A stretch of 43,134 nt of DNA, from positions 1 through 43,134 of the forward strand of contig CAKZOB010000071.1 in assembly GCA_937135955.1 (NCBI GenBank), given 5' to 3'. The notes beneath the pieces were generated by a model. That model did not search any database. It had not been told where the DNA came from and saw only the letters and a program-made list of their open reading frames with translations. Shown here in pieces: positions 27,729-36,900 of the stretch. The stretch comes from an uncultured Anaerolineales bacterium. Lineage in GTDB: Bacteria > Chloroflexota > Anaerolineae > Aggregatilineales > Aggregatilineaceae. The position numbers were made by a program, and so were the translations under genes. Within the stretch, counting starts at the first letter, position 1, and every line of letters starts with the position of its first letter.

Positions 27729-28646
27729 GTGGCGGAATCTTACGAAATGGTCGAATTGACGGCGGAAAGCGCCGGTGAGCGGCTGGATAAGTACCTGGCT
27801 GCCTGCGTTGACTATCTATCGCGCGCGCAGATTCAGGCGTTGATTCGTCAGGGACTGGTGACCGTCAATGGCGGGCCGGCTAAAGCCTCGCTGCGCCTGG
27901 AAGGGGGTGAGATCATCCGGCTGCTGGTGCCCCCGCTGGAAGTACCCGCCGAACCGGAGCCGGAGACGATTCCTCTGCAGGTGCTTTATGAAGATGAGCA
28001 TGTGGCGGTAGTAGACAAACCGGCGGGGATGGTGGTGCACCCTGCCTTCGGGCATCAATCGGGCACACTGGTCAATGCGGTGCTGGCGCGCTGGCCACAG
28101 ATCGCCGACTTCGCCGAACCGGGCCGCGCAGGCATCGTGCACCGGCTCGACAAAGACACGTCGGGCGTCATCCTGATCGCCAAGACCCCGCTGGCGCTCA
28201 ACAGTCTGCGGGCGCAGTTCAAGGCCCGGCAGGTGCAGAAGCGCTATCTGGCACTGGTGGAGGGCATTCCTGGCACGTCGGAAGGGGTGATCAATGCGCC
28301 GATTAGCCGCGATCCCAAACGCCGCAAGCAGATGGCTGTGCTGCGTGAAGGACGCGAGGCCATCACCGAATTCCGGCTGTTGGAAGTATTCGCTGCTCAC
28401 AGCCTGTTGGCAGTTTGGCCGAAAACGGGCCGGACACATCAGATTCGCGTGCACCTGGCTTTCATCGGTCATCCTGTTGTGGGCGATACCGTGTATGGCA
28501 GGCGCAGGCAGACGTTAAGGCTGTCGCGTCACTTTCTGCACGCCGCTTCTGTGACTTTCACTTTGCCTGGAACAGACACTCAGATCACTGTCGAGGCACC
28601 GCTCCCCGCCACACTACAACAGGTTCTCGACTCGCTCCGGCGCTGA
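27729..28646 (+). CDS. RluD-family 23S rRNA pseudouridine synthase
   Basis: The 305-residue protein starts at GTG 27729 after GGAGCGGGAGAA. An N-terminal S4 RNA-binding domain (about 10-70: GERLDKYLAA, LSRAQIQALIRQGLVTVNG) precedes the RluA-type synthase domain with catalytic Asp141 in HRLDKDTSG, and the later GRTHQIRVHL motif. It isomerises uridine to pseudouridine in ribosomal RNA; RluD itself acts on helix 69 of 23S rRNA, but the site here is inferred only from family. Length is normal. Confidence 0.93.
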   Translation: MAESYEMVELTAESAGERLDKYLAACVDYLSRAQIQALIRQGLVTVNGGPAKASLRLEGGEIIRLLVPPLEVPAEPEPETIPLQVLYEDEHVAVVDKPAGMVVHPAFGHQSGTLVNAVLARWPQIADFAEPGRAGIVHRLDKDTSGVILIAKTPLALNSLRAQFKARQVQKRYLALVEGIPGTSEGVINAPISRDPKRRKQMAVLREGREAITEFRLLEVFAAHSLLAVWPKTGRTHQIRVHLAFIGHPVVGDTVYGRRRQTLRLSRHFLHAASVTFTLPGTDTQITVEAPLPATLQQVLDSLRR

Positions 28647-28704
28647 GTGGCTCAGCTAGCCTGGGACTTTTCATAAGAATTCACTGAGAGTCTCTGCGTC
28701 GGGC

Positions 28705-28734
28705 TTGGCAGGGTCGTAGCAGACGTTCTACGAT
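28705..28734 (+). promoter_or_regulatory. Predicted promoter of the selenoprotein-like gene
   Basis: TTGGCA (28705-28710) and TACGAT (28729-28734) with an 18-bp spacer; start near 28741, leader about 45 nt. Match to consensus only. Confidence 0.45.
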
Positions 28735-28785
28735 TCTCAAGGAGCGATCTCTGGGAGCTGTACAGCTTAACGCGCGGGAGGAGCG

Positions 28786-29262
28786 ATGACAGAAGAGACG
28801 AGCATTCTCGAAGCGCCCGATTTCACTCTAGACGATGTCCACGGTCGCCCCGTGAAGCTGAGCGACTTTCGTGGACAAAAGCATGTGGTGCTGGTCTTCA
28901 ATCGCGGCTTTATGTGACCATACTGCCGCGCGCATATGGCGCAGTTGCGCCAACACTATGACGAGATCAAAGCCCGTCAGGCCGAGGTGCTGATTGTCGG
29001 ACCGGAGAAACCGGAGGTTTTCCGGCGTCATTGGGAGCAACAACAGTTGCCATTCGTCGGCCTGCCCGATCCCGATCATCGCGTTGCCAGATTGTATGGG
29101 CAACAGGTACGCCTGCTCAAGCTGGGACGGATGCCCGCCATGGTCGTGATAGACAAAGAGGGGCGAGTGCATTACCGCCATCATGGCCAATCTATGAAGG
29201 ACATCCCGCCGGTCGAAGATGTGCTGGCAGTGCTCGATGGTCTGAAGCAGGCCAACGAGTGA
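28786..29262 (+). CDS. Predicted selenoprotein: AhpC/TSA-type peroxiredoxin-like protein with UxxC motif
   Basis: The frame starts at ATG 28786 after GGGAGGAG and is interrupted by one TGA (28915-28917, codon 44), then continues open to 29262, giving 158 residues. Both sides belong to one thioredoxin-fold protein: before [24 protein letters not shown] and [10 protein letters not shown]; after it, [44 protein letters not shown] and [15 protein letters not shown]. Relatives have NRGFWCPYC at this site, so TGA replaces the first (peroxidatic) Cys of CPYC, with the resolving Cys47 kept. A hairpin at 28937-28952 fits a bacterial SECIS. Reading as selenocysteine is therefore likelier than a dead gene. 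The function would be thiol peroxidase or disulfide reductase. No selA, selB, selC or selD gene lies in this window. Confidence 0.8.
28915..28917 (+). other. In-frame TGA, probable selenocysteine codon
   Basis: Codon 44 of the gene at 28786-29262, at the peroxidatic position of the CxxC motif (here UPYC). No other stop interrupts the frame. Confidence 0.75.
28937..28952 (+). promoter_or_regulatory. Candidate bacterial SECIS hairpin
   Basis: TGGCGC (28937-28942) pairs with GCGCCA (28947-28952) around an AGTT loop. The loop begins 25 bases after the TGA and has G at its second position; bacterial SECIS models ask for a G among the first loop bases and a loop some 16-37 bases after UGA. It lies in the coding region, as expected in bacteria. 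Confidence 0.6.
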
Positions 29263-29298
29263 GATCGGGCTACACTGAAGCAGGGCTGGCGTAGCTGG

Positions 29299-29331
29299 GC
29301 GAGGTGCGCTTGCACCTCGCACGGGTGCGAG
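29299..29331 (+). other. Two overlapping, mutually exclusive hairpins
   Basis: GCGAGGTGC (29299-29307) pairs with GCACCTCGC (29312-29320); alternatively CTCGCAC (29316-29322) pairs with GTGCGAG (29325-29331). The arms share 29316-29320. No T-tract follows. It lies 36 bp after the selenoprotein-like gene. Confidence 0.5.
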
Positions 29332-29364
29332 CAAAGGTTGACAGCGGCTTTGCTGTGCCCGATG

Positions 29365-29470
29365 ACCCTCATCCCGCAGCGTGGGAAAAGGGGAGCGCTC
29401 GCGCGAGAGACAATAAGTCCCCTCGCCCCGCGACGCAGTCGCGAGGGAGAGGGGTTTCGGGAGTGAGGGG
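29365..29470. repeat. Composite palindromic intergenic repeat
   Basis: Outer arms CCCTCA (29366-29371) and TGAGGG (29464-29469) enclose a strong hairpin in which CCCCTC (29419-29424) pairs with GAGGGG (29449-29454) and CGCGAC (29429-29434) with GTCGCG (29438-29443). The palindrome CTCGCGCGAG lies at 29398-29407. The ends resemble the hairpin at 11602-11644; it looks like a dispersed repeat or MITE-like remnant. Confidence 0.5.
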
Positions 29471-29631
29471 CAGCAGACTGCTGCAAATTGCCTGTCACAT
29501 TTTGCACAGACCCGCTCGCGCGGGGGATTTGACAAGAAGGCGCGTTTAAGGCACCATTAACGCGCTTTGAGATGGATTGACACCCCGATCCGCCGCGAGT
29601 CCGGCGTGATTTCCCCGAACGAGGAGACCCC

Positions 29632-30468
29632 ATGCGCGAGATTACCATCGCAACGGTGCAGATGAAACCGGCTTTGGGCGAGCCAGAAGACAACCTGGTC
29701 AAGATGTCAGACTTCGTCTCTAAGATCGCTTCGCAGCAGAAGGTAGACCTGATTGTCTTCCCAGAGCTGGTCACCAGCGGGTTCGAACTGGGCGTGCGTT
29801 TCACCGAGCTAGCCCAGCGTATTCCTGGCCCTTCTGTGAACCTGATGGCGCAGCGTGCTGCGGAGTTCGGCGTCTACATCGCTTTTGGCATGGTCAGCAA
29901 GGAGAGGGTAGAAAGCATACTCTTCAACTCCGCTGTGCTGGTTGGCCCAGATGGGGAGCTGGTCGGCAGCTACAACAAGGTTCATCTGCGCGGCGAGGAA
30001 CGCATGGCTTTCCGGGAAGGATTCCGCCTGCCGGTCTTCGAGACTGAGATCGGCAACATCGGTCTCATGCTGGGCTGGGACCTGGCGTACCCGGAAGTTG
30101 CCCGCTCTCTCACCCTGGACGGCGCAGAGTTGATCTGCGCGATGGCCAACTGGGAAAAGACGCAGATCGAAGAATGGCGCACCTATGTGCGGGCGCGTGC
30201 CTATGAAAATGCGGTGTTTGTGGCCGCGGCCAACCGCGTAGGCGATGACGTGACGCTCAGCTTTGGGGGCGAGAGCCTGATTGTGGGGCCGCGCGGCAAG
30301 ATTCACGCTTCGCTGGCCGACGAGAAAGAGCCGGAGAGCGGCGAGCCGCGTGAGGGTTATTGCGTGGCCCGTGTTGATCTAGACGAAGTGCGCAAGAGCC
30401 GCGAAGAGTTCCAGACTCTGCAGACGCGCCAGCCAACCGTCTACCGGGCGTTGGTGCGGCGCTATTGA
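29632..30468 (+). CDS. Carbon-nitrogen hydrolase (nitrilase) family protein lacking the catalytic cysteine
   Basis: The 278-residue protein starts at ATG 29632 after GAGGAGA and has the full nitrilase alpha-beta fold. The catalytic Glu45 (FPELVTSG) and Lys116 (YNKVHLRGEE) are present. In the third motif, which normally reads ICWDLxFPE, the sequence is LGWDLAYPE: the nucleophile Cys is Gly148 (codon GGC). No other cysteine is suitably placed; C167 in LICAMANW lies about 20 residues on. It therefore should not hydrolyse amides or nitriles by the usual thioester route. It may be a pseudoenzyme that binds ligand, or a recent loss-of-function allele. A TTGACA box at 29529-29534 has no good -10 partner. 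Confidence 0.88.
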   Translation: MREITIATVQMKPALGEPEDNLVKMSDFVSKIASQQKVDLIVFPELVTSGFELGVRFTELAQRIPGPSVNLMAQRAAEFGVYIAFGMVSKERVESILFNSAVLVGPDGELVGSYNKVHLRGEERMAFREGFRLPVFETEIGNIGLMLGWDLAYPEVARSLTLDGAELICAMANWEKTQIEEWRTYVRARAYENAVFVAAANRVGDDVTLSFGGESLIVGPRGKIHASLADEKEPESGEPREGYCVARVDLDEVRKSREEFQTLQTRQPTVYRALVRRY

Positions 30469-30512
30469 GGGTGAGCAGTATGCTGGACACGAGGCGGCGG
30501 AGGGGCTGACCA

Positions 30513-30734
30513 ATGGGCGAACAGCAGCCGGGCGAGCAGCCGATTGAATATGTTGGCGCGCCAAGTGAATTCGCGGAGGCAGCGGAAGCGCCAGAGTGGG
30601 TGCAGACGGCGACGAAGGTGCTGTTCTTTCTGCCCGCGGCCCTGGTGACGGCAACGACCATTCCGATTATCGTGATCACTCTGGCGCTGCTCTGCGCGGC
30701 GTGTCTGTGCGTCTTTGCGGGCATGCTGGTGTAA
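30513..30734 (+). CDS. Small single- or double-pass membrane protein
   Basis: The 73-residue product starts at ATG 30513, preceded by GGAGGGG. Residues 1-30 are polar and acidic ([16 protein letters not shown]), followed by hydrophobic stretches [16 protein letters not shown] and [20 protein letters not shown], ending in the membrane. I do not know a family. It lies 44 bp after the nitrilase-like gene and may be co-transcribed with it. Confidence 0.6.
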   Translation: MGEQQPGEQPIEYVGAPSEFAEAAEAPEWVQTATKVLFFLPAALVTATTIPIIVITLALLCAACLCVFAGMLV

Positions 30735-30826
30735 TTCTGATCTGGTGTGAGCATGAGACTTCGCCCGGCGTGCAGAGGGGACGTCGGGCGGATTCTTGGT
30801 ATGCGAAGTAAGCAAAGAGATGCATT

Positions 30827-31864
30827 ATGGATCGCATTGATCTGCGCAGCGACACCGTGACCTGGCCGACGCCGGAAATGCGCCAGGCTATGACCGAGGC
30901 GGCTGTGGGCGATGATGTGTTCGGCGAAGACCCAACGGTCAATGCGCTGCAGGAGGAGGCGGCGCGGCGGCTGGGCAAAGAAGCGGGGTTGTTCGTCGCC
31001 AGCGGCACTATGGGTAACCTGGTGGCGATCCTGGCTCATTGCGGGCGCGGCGACGAGGTGATCCTGGGCGACAGGGCGCACACCTTCGTCTACGAAGCGG
31101 GCGGGATCGCGGCGTTGGGGGGAATTCACCCGCACCCTGTGCCGGTGCAACGCGACGGCACGCTGCCCTTGGAAGTGATCCGGGCGGCCATCCGGCCCGA
31201 CAACGTGCATATGCCAGTGACACGACTGATAGCCCTGGAAAACACGCAGGGCACAGTGGGCGGTGTGCCGCTGACCAAAGAGTATACGGACGCGGTGGGC
31301 GAAATAGCCCGCGCCCATGGTTTGGCATTGCACATTGATGGAGCGCGCATTTTCAACGCAGCAACGGCGCTCAACTGCGACGCGGCAGAGCTGGTGGCGG
31401 CTGCCGATAGCGTTACGTTCTGTCTATCCAAAGGGCTGTGCGCGCCGGTGGGGTCGGTGCTGGTCGGTTCACACGGATTCATCGCCCGCGCGCGTCGTGT
31501 TCGCAAGATAGTCGGCGGGGGGATGCGTCAGGCGGGGATTCTGGCTGCGGCTGGCCTGATCGCCCTGGAGAAGATGACGGGCCGACTGGCCGAAGACCAT
31601 GCCAACGCGCGTCGCCTGGCCGAAGGGTTGGCTGCGCTGCCGCAGTTTGAGGTAGACCTGGCGCAGGTGCAGACCAATATGGTCTTCTTCTCGCTCAGGC
31701 CGGAGGTGCCGATCACGGCGTTTGAGCTGGCCGAGCGACTCAAACGGCACAATGTGTGGATCATGTGCATGGATGAACGCCGTTTCCGGGCAGTGACGCA
31801 TTACTGGATTCGCCCGGAGCATATCGAGCAGACACTTGCTGCTATTCAGCAGGAAATGCCATGA
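30827..31864 (+). CDS. Low-specificity threonine aldolase
   Basis: The 345-residue PLP enzyme begins [18 protein letters not shown], the signature start of threonine aldolases, with [13 protein letters not shown] soon after. The PLP site has [10 protein letters not shown] (Asp171 and Arg174) and the Schiff-base lysine K202 in [13 protein letters not shown]. It cleaves threonine or allo-threonine to glycine and acetaldehyde. Ribosome site is weak (AAGAG). Its stop overlaps the start of the next gene by ATGA, so the two are translationally coupled. Length is normal for LtaE/GlyI-type enzymes. Confidence 0.95.
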   Translation: MDRIDLRSDTVTWPTPEMRQAMTEAAVGDDVFGEDPTVNALQEEAARRLGKEAGLFVASGTMGNLVAILAHCGRGDEVILGDRAHTFVYEAGGIAALGGIHPHPVPVQRDGTLPLEVIRAAIRPDNVHMPVTRLIALENTQGTVGGVPLTKEYTDAVGEIARAHGLALHIDGARIFNAATALNCDAAELVAAADSVTFCLSKGLCAPVGSVLVGSHGFIARARRVRKIVGGGMRQAGILAAAGLIALEKMTGRLAEDHANARRLAEGLAALPQFEVDLAQVQTNMVFFSLRPEVPITAFELAERLKRHNVWIMCMDERRFRAVTHYWIRPEHIEQTLAAIQQEMP

Positions 31865-32646
31865 GCGAAGATCCGCGCTGGCCCGCCGGTCCAGGCAACG
31901 CCGAGCCGGAAAGCCCGCGTCGCCCGATGCAACCGCGCCTGCGTCGGCGTGTGCCGTGGGGGACTCCGCAGGCAATTCCCAGAGTTTCCGGTGATTGGGA
32001 CACAGAATACGAGGACGGCGCGCCGCGCAGCCGTCGGCAAGACCTCGATCCGATCCTGGGCTATATTCTGGCGATGGCTCTGAGTGTGGGCCTGACACCG
32101 CTGCCCGCCAATACGCGCTACGTAGTACTGTGGGCAGTGATGGCGGTTATGGGTGGGATGGCCTTCTTGCTGGGCACAGGCATTCGGCTGAAAGTGACCG
32201 ATCCGGGTGACTTGCTGTGGGGGCTGGGGCTGGGGCTGTTCACCGGCGGCGCGTTGATGCTGGCGGGCACGGATGCCCTGGCGACAGCAGCCGAGCGCCT
32301 GTTTGCTGAGGGCAATCCAGAGAATCCGTTGTTGGATACCTGGATTTTCCAGGCAGCCGCTTTCACTATGCCCGTGGCCGAGGCGTTGTTCTTCCGGGGA
32401 GCCATGCAGCGCGCCTATTCATTGCCGGTGGTGGCTGTGCTGGCCACTTTGTGGTCAGTGTTGATGTTCTTCCCCAACCTGCATCTGAGCGACACACCCG
32501 CCGTGGGACTGGTATTCGGTTCGGCCATCGCCTTGCTCAATTTCCTCTACGGCTACGTGCATTGGCGGCACGGCCTGGCGGCCAGCTTCTTTTGCCAGGT
32601 CGCGGCGGGCACGCTGTTGCTGCTCGTGCCGCGGCTGCTCACCTGA
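31861..32646 (+). CDS. CPBP-like intramembrane protease homologue with degenerate motif
   Basis: The 261-residue protein has a polar Arg/Pro-rich head (1-62) and then about seven hydrophobic segments. The CPBP/Abi motifs are recognisable: motif 1, normally EExxxR, is AEALFFRG (Glu174 kept, second Glu replaced by Ala, Arg179 kept); motif 2 FxxxH is FPNLH (F204, H208); a late HWRHGLAASFFCQV resembles motif 3. These proteins are membrane-embedded glutamic-type endopeptidases. With one motif-1 Glu missing the activity is uncertain. It is coupled to the threonine aldolase gene. Confidence 0.65.
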   Translation: MSEDPRWPAGPGNAEPESPRRPMQPRLRRRVPWGTPQAIPRVSGDWDTEYEDGAPRSRRQDLDPILGYILAMALSVGLTPLPANTRYVVLWAVMAVMGGMAFLLGTGIRLKVTDPGDLLWGLGLGLFTGGALMLAGTDALATAAERLFAEGNPENPLLDTWIFQAAAFTMPVAEALFFRGAMQRAYSLPVVAVLATLWSVLMFFPNLHLSDTPAVGLVFGSAIALLNFLYGYVHWRHGLAASFFCQVAAGTLLLLVPRLLT

Positions 32647-32656
32647 GGGGTGCTGC

Positions 32657-33982
32657 TCACAGACCGCGTCGCTCCCAAATGCGCAATCGCTCCAGCCGGC
32701 AGGTGGCCGGTACACTCCGCGCGTAACAGAAGAAAGCCAGTGAACCGGTGCTGAAGGTACGATCAGTGAAGTTTGCCACCGTCTCGCCGTTGATGCTCAG
32801 GGTGATCTCTCCTGTGACGGTCGTCTCGACGGCCAGCGTGTTGGTGGCTGCGCCCGTGCGGATGGCCGGATGCGGTGTCCAGTCCCGAATTTCACGCCGG
32901 TTGGCGTTGCGCAGGATCACCGCAACCCGATAGCGCCCATCGTTGGAGATGCCGAAGTAGATGAAGTTGAAGTCATCCTGGTAATGAAACCACAGGCCAT
33001 AGCGGGCCTCCTGGACGCCTTCTTCGACCAGCCTGACCTCAGCCTCGACGCGGTAGTCGGCAAAGCGGGCGTTTTCGACTGAACCCCACGAGAGGGCGTA
33101 GTCCCGTTGAGCGATCTCGGTCAACTGGATTTCGTAGGCTCCTTCAACGACCTGATTGCGGAAGGTGCGATCCTGGCCTTCGTACCAGGTCAGTTGACTC
33201 TGGCCGCCGCTGAAATCCTCGTCGGCGATGAGCGCATATTCGCGGGCGCCTGGGGTGGGAGACGGGGTTGGGAGACTGGCGACCTCTGTCGCCGAAAGAA
33301 GCGCGACATCAAAGACAACGTTCAATCTGCCGTCAGCGGAGCGTTCCGATGCCATGCCAGCGTCCCAGTCGTCTGCCGCGCGCAAGGTCACCAACGCCTG
33401 CCCGATGATCTCTGTGCTGGCGAACCACTCGAACAGCGCTCCGGCGGAGCCGCTGACAATGGCAGCCAGGGGATCGTCGATCCGTTCGGTGCTCAACCAC
33501 TCGCGGAAGCCAATGCCCAGGCTGGCTGCCAGCGCCTGCAGACCATAGGCTTCGGTGGCCTCGTAGCGTAAGGGTATCACTGCCAGCACCCACAGGATTA
33601 GTTCGGAGGACTCCGGTTGGAGCGTGATTTCCAGCGGCCAGGCGCTCAAGTCGAATTGCTCGGCTATTTCTCCAGGACGGTTAGCCGGATAGACCAGATA
33701 GGAATACGTTCCGGAGGGATCGGCCAGCACTGCGAAAAGCTGCACGGGCTGGTCGCCGGTCTCGGTCAGCAGGGTTATAACCGGGACGGTGACGCGCAGC
33801 CGCGGCCCTTCCGACAGCACATCGTTAACCTGAAAGACCTCTGTGTTGGGGGTCGCGGGTATCAAGGCAGGGGTCGGGGGGGATGTGGGGTTGTCGGTGG
33901 CGCATCCAGTGAGCAAGGCCAGCAAGCCAATGGCTGCCAGGCAGAGGTTTACCGTGCGCGAGGTGATGGATAGGTCGCTCAT
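32657..33982 (-). CDS. Lipoprotein with C-terminal LamG/DUF1080-like domain
   Basis: I choose ATG 33982 (441 residues) because the signal peptide then starts at residue 1: MSDLSITSRTVNLCLAAIGL then LALLTGC, lipobox LTGC. A TTG at 34015 would overlap the preceding gene. The N-terminal 250 residues have a DUF-like composition, with pieces such as LRVTVPVITLLTETG and AADDWDAGM. Residues about 255-440 look like a concanavalin-type beta-sandwich (DEDFSGGQSQLTWYEGQDR, YRVEAEVRLVEEG, YGLWFHYQDDFNFIYFGI, LSINGETVANFTD), as in 3-keto-disaccharide hydrolase-like or LamG domains. It should be anchored on the outside, binding or sensing a glycan. It is 13 bp from the upstream large gene and probably co-transcribed. 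Confidence 0.75.
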   Translation of the reverse strand: MSDLSITSRTVNLCLAAIGLLALLTGCATDNPTSPPTPALIPATPNTEVFQVNDVLSEGPRLRVTVPVITLLTETGDQPVQLFAVLADPSGTYSYLVYPANRPGEIAEQFDLSAWPLEITLQPESSELILWVLAVIPLRYEATEAYGLQALAASLGIGFREWLSTERIDDPLAAIVSGSAGALFEWFASTEIIGQALVTLRAADDWDAGMASERSADGRLNVVFDVALLSATEVASLPTPSPTPGAREYALIADEDFSGGQSQLTWYEGQDRTFRNQVVEGAYEIQLTEIAQRDYALSWGSVENARFADYRVEAEVRLVEEGVQEARYGLWFHYQDDFNFIYFGISNDGRYRVAVILRNANRREIRDWTPHPAIRTGAATNTLAVETTVTGEITLSINGETVANFTDRTFSTGSLAFFCYARSVPATCRLERLRIWERRGL

Positions 33983-33995
33983 GGGCGTCGTCGGC

Positions 33996-36900
33996 TCAGC
34001 TATGTTTGCGGGCAAAGTACCCGTGAATCCAGCGCAATGCTTCCAGAGCGCTCTCCGGCTGACGCCGACCTGTTTCCAGTTGGCGACCGAGCGGGCTGTT
34101 GGTCAGGGCACGCTCGGCGGCGGCCTCGGCCATCAGCCGGATCACCTGGGCCAGGTGATGGCAGTCCGCCGGTAAGACCGGTTCGAGTTGCCGTTGATGG
34201 TAGAGCGAGAGGGTCTGCCAGTGACTGGTCAACTCGGCGCGCAACGTCTCCGGCTCGATTCGCAGCAAGTCTCTGGCTTCGAAAGCGCTCAACAGGTTTT
34301 CGAGCAGATGACAGGTGCTGGTAGTTTCCGATAACAGGATGGCTGCAGAGCGCGATCCAAACAGGTGAGCCATGCTTTCGCGTTGCAGATCGAGCGGGCT
34401 TAGCTGTTGCTGGCCAAGGTAGCCGCCCAGGAACAGCAACAATTCCAGGCCCGTGTGCGGCACGGCGTCGTTGCTGATCAGCAGCACGTCGGAGGGACGG
34501 CGACGCGCATTGGCGGTGGCAGCGTACAGGGCTGTTACCAACCGCCCAATCGCCAGGAAATTCTCGGCCATGCGCGCCCGGTCGTATTCGGACAGGTTGC
34601 CGGTCAGTGTGTCCAGTTCGCGGCGCAGACGGTGCAGCGGCGGGCGCTCTTTTTCGGCGTGATACACGGCGGCGATATCGGTGAGCAGGCGAGCCGCGAT
34701 GTGAATCTGTTCGGCGAAACCCAGCAGATCGCTGCCACCCATGGCCAGGCGTAGCAGCCAGGTAGCCCGCAGCATCTCGCCCACCTGCTTGCCTAGCGCG
34801 CTTTCCAGAAACTTCACAATAGCAGGCAGATCTGAAAGAGGGACGCCGCGCGCGTAGCGGCGCAGCAATTCTCTGGCGGCGTCGGTTGCTTCGCTATCCC
34901 AGGTGATGGCGGGCCACATGCGCGCGATGTTCTTCGCCCCTTCGAGGCCGGCGTTGAGCAGATGATCCACCAGCGCGGCACCGACGCGCAGCGCGTCAAG
35001 CGTCTGCCGATGCCGGGCATAGTAGGCGAGCAGTTGCAGGACATTGGCTGTGCCCACAGTGTCGATCAGGTGATGATCGTTGAAGATCATGGTGGTGAGG
35101 CGGCGGGCGGCATAATCCTGATCGTCCGCCCACTGACGGCTGGTGAGGGCGCTCACATAGATCATGCAGCGCGGTTCCGGAGCCAGACGGCTGCCTTCCA
35201 GATGGGTGAGAGCCTGCGTCAACGCATCTGGTGAGAGCGCCAGGTGCAGGAATAGTTCTCCGGCCAGCGCAGTGAACTCTGTCAGGTGCTGCGGGCCAAA
35301 AAACTGCTCCTGATAGAATTCCAATAGTTCGACGGCGTCATAGTAAGCGCCAGTCTGCAACAACAGTTGGACGAGCACCCGCGGTCCGGGGGGAGCCAAC
35401 GTCCGCAAGCGTGTGAACTCGCAGAGTTCGTGCACGACCTGATGGATCATGTTCACATAGCGATCGGCCTGCGGCGACTGAGCCATGACCATCAGCGCCA
35501 GCAGCGAAGGTGTATCTACCAGTTGAGTGCGCTGCAGATAGACGGCGCATTCAACCAGGCGAGCCAGTACCGGCATGCGGAAGCCGTCCCCGAAAGGACG
35601 CGCGCCCTCATCCAGCACACGCGGGCGGATGGGTGGGCACTGGCCAGGTTGCAGATAGGAGATAGCCGTCTGCGTGGCGGGCGGAAGCTGCCGCACGAAG
35701 TCCTGTTCGAGCAATAGTCGGTGGAAGTCTCCCGCGGGCAGGCCATAGACCGCCAGCAGAAAGAGGCTGTGTGCCAGGCGTGGAGACTGACAGGCGGCAC
35801 TCAGCGACTCGCGGACGACGTCTGGAATGATGGACGCAAGTCCCAGCACTGCCGGTGCTGCGGGTATCTGTTCGAAAAATGCGACGGCTTCGTCTATGGC
35901 ACCAGCCGAAAGCCAGGTGCGGACCCGGACCCGCGCGGCTTCCTGTAACACAGCGCGCCACTGCCCGCGCGCGGTCTCCGGCACGCGCAACATCCACCGT
36001 TCCAGCAACCTGAAGACCATGTCTGCCTGGCCTGCGGCGATGGCGTCGCTCAGATAGCGAGCCAATTGCTCGGCCAGCGCAGGCCGCGTGGCGCAAATGG
36101 CCGGGATGACATCGGTGCTGTCGGTCTCCTGCAACGCCAGCGCGAAGGCCAGCAGATGGCGGCTATAGAGCCAGCGCAGTTCGTCGGTGAGGGTGGGGTC
36201 GTTGCGCAGAATTTCGGCGACCAGAGCGCGGTCGGCGGGCTGACTTTCCTGCACGACCTGATCCAGGGCCGCGCGGCGGGCAGTCCAGGCGAGCGTCTGC
36301 GCCAGGCTGTCGGATCGGCGAGCGTGCCAGGCGACCGCGGTAGCCAGACGATCAATTTCTTCGACCGCCAGTCCAGGGTCCAGCCGCAGTTGGGACACAA
36401 TGTAGTGGCTGTAAGGGTGCGCGACCGCTGGCGTGAGCAGTGCGGTGTTCTTCCAGTCGAAGACGACGTGTTGCGGAGGCGTTGTCCGCTGGCTCAGGAA
36501 CTTGATGTCACCGCGTGTGACCATGGGATCGCTGGCGTGCAGGGCAAAGGTGATTTCGGTGCGCGCTGGCGTTGGCAGCAGGCTCAGCAAGCCCCACAGG
36601 AAATTGAGGCGTTGTTCGGCAGAGGCTGGGCTGTTGACAATGGCCACGGGCCAGCGTTCGATCAGGGCGGCCAGCAATCCCTCGACGGTGGTGAAAGAGT
36701 CCCCGCACGCGCTGAGCAGGGCGTTGATGGCGGCGATGCGCGCGTCTTCGTCGGGTGGAGGGGGGCAGTGCAAAGCAAAGGGTTGCAGGTCGGTGCGCAC
36801 CGCGTTGAAAGATGGCATTTCCATGAGCGCCAGCGACCGGAATGCCAGCACATTACCGCCGAGCGCGTCGAGCGCCTGCCGGGGGGCGAGGACGAACAAC

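Larger units (their letters stand above)
29263..29631. other. Intergenic region rich in hairpins, no gene
   Basis: About 370 bp between the selenoprotein-like and nitrilase-like genes. It holds two mutually exclusive hairpins (29299-29331), a composite repeat (29365-29470) and a hairpin at 29537-29566. I see no convincing coding frame. Confidence 0.7.

Noticed and set aside
28936-29262. Shorter gene starting at the ATG after the TGA
   Set aside because: It would cut off the N-terminal half of a conserved fold, and no ribosome site precedes it; the upstream part is clearly the same protein.
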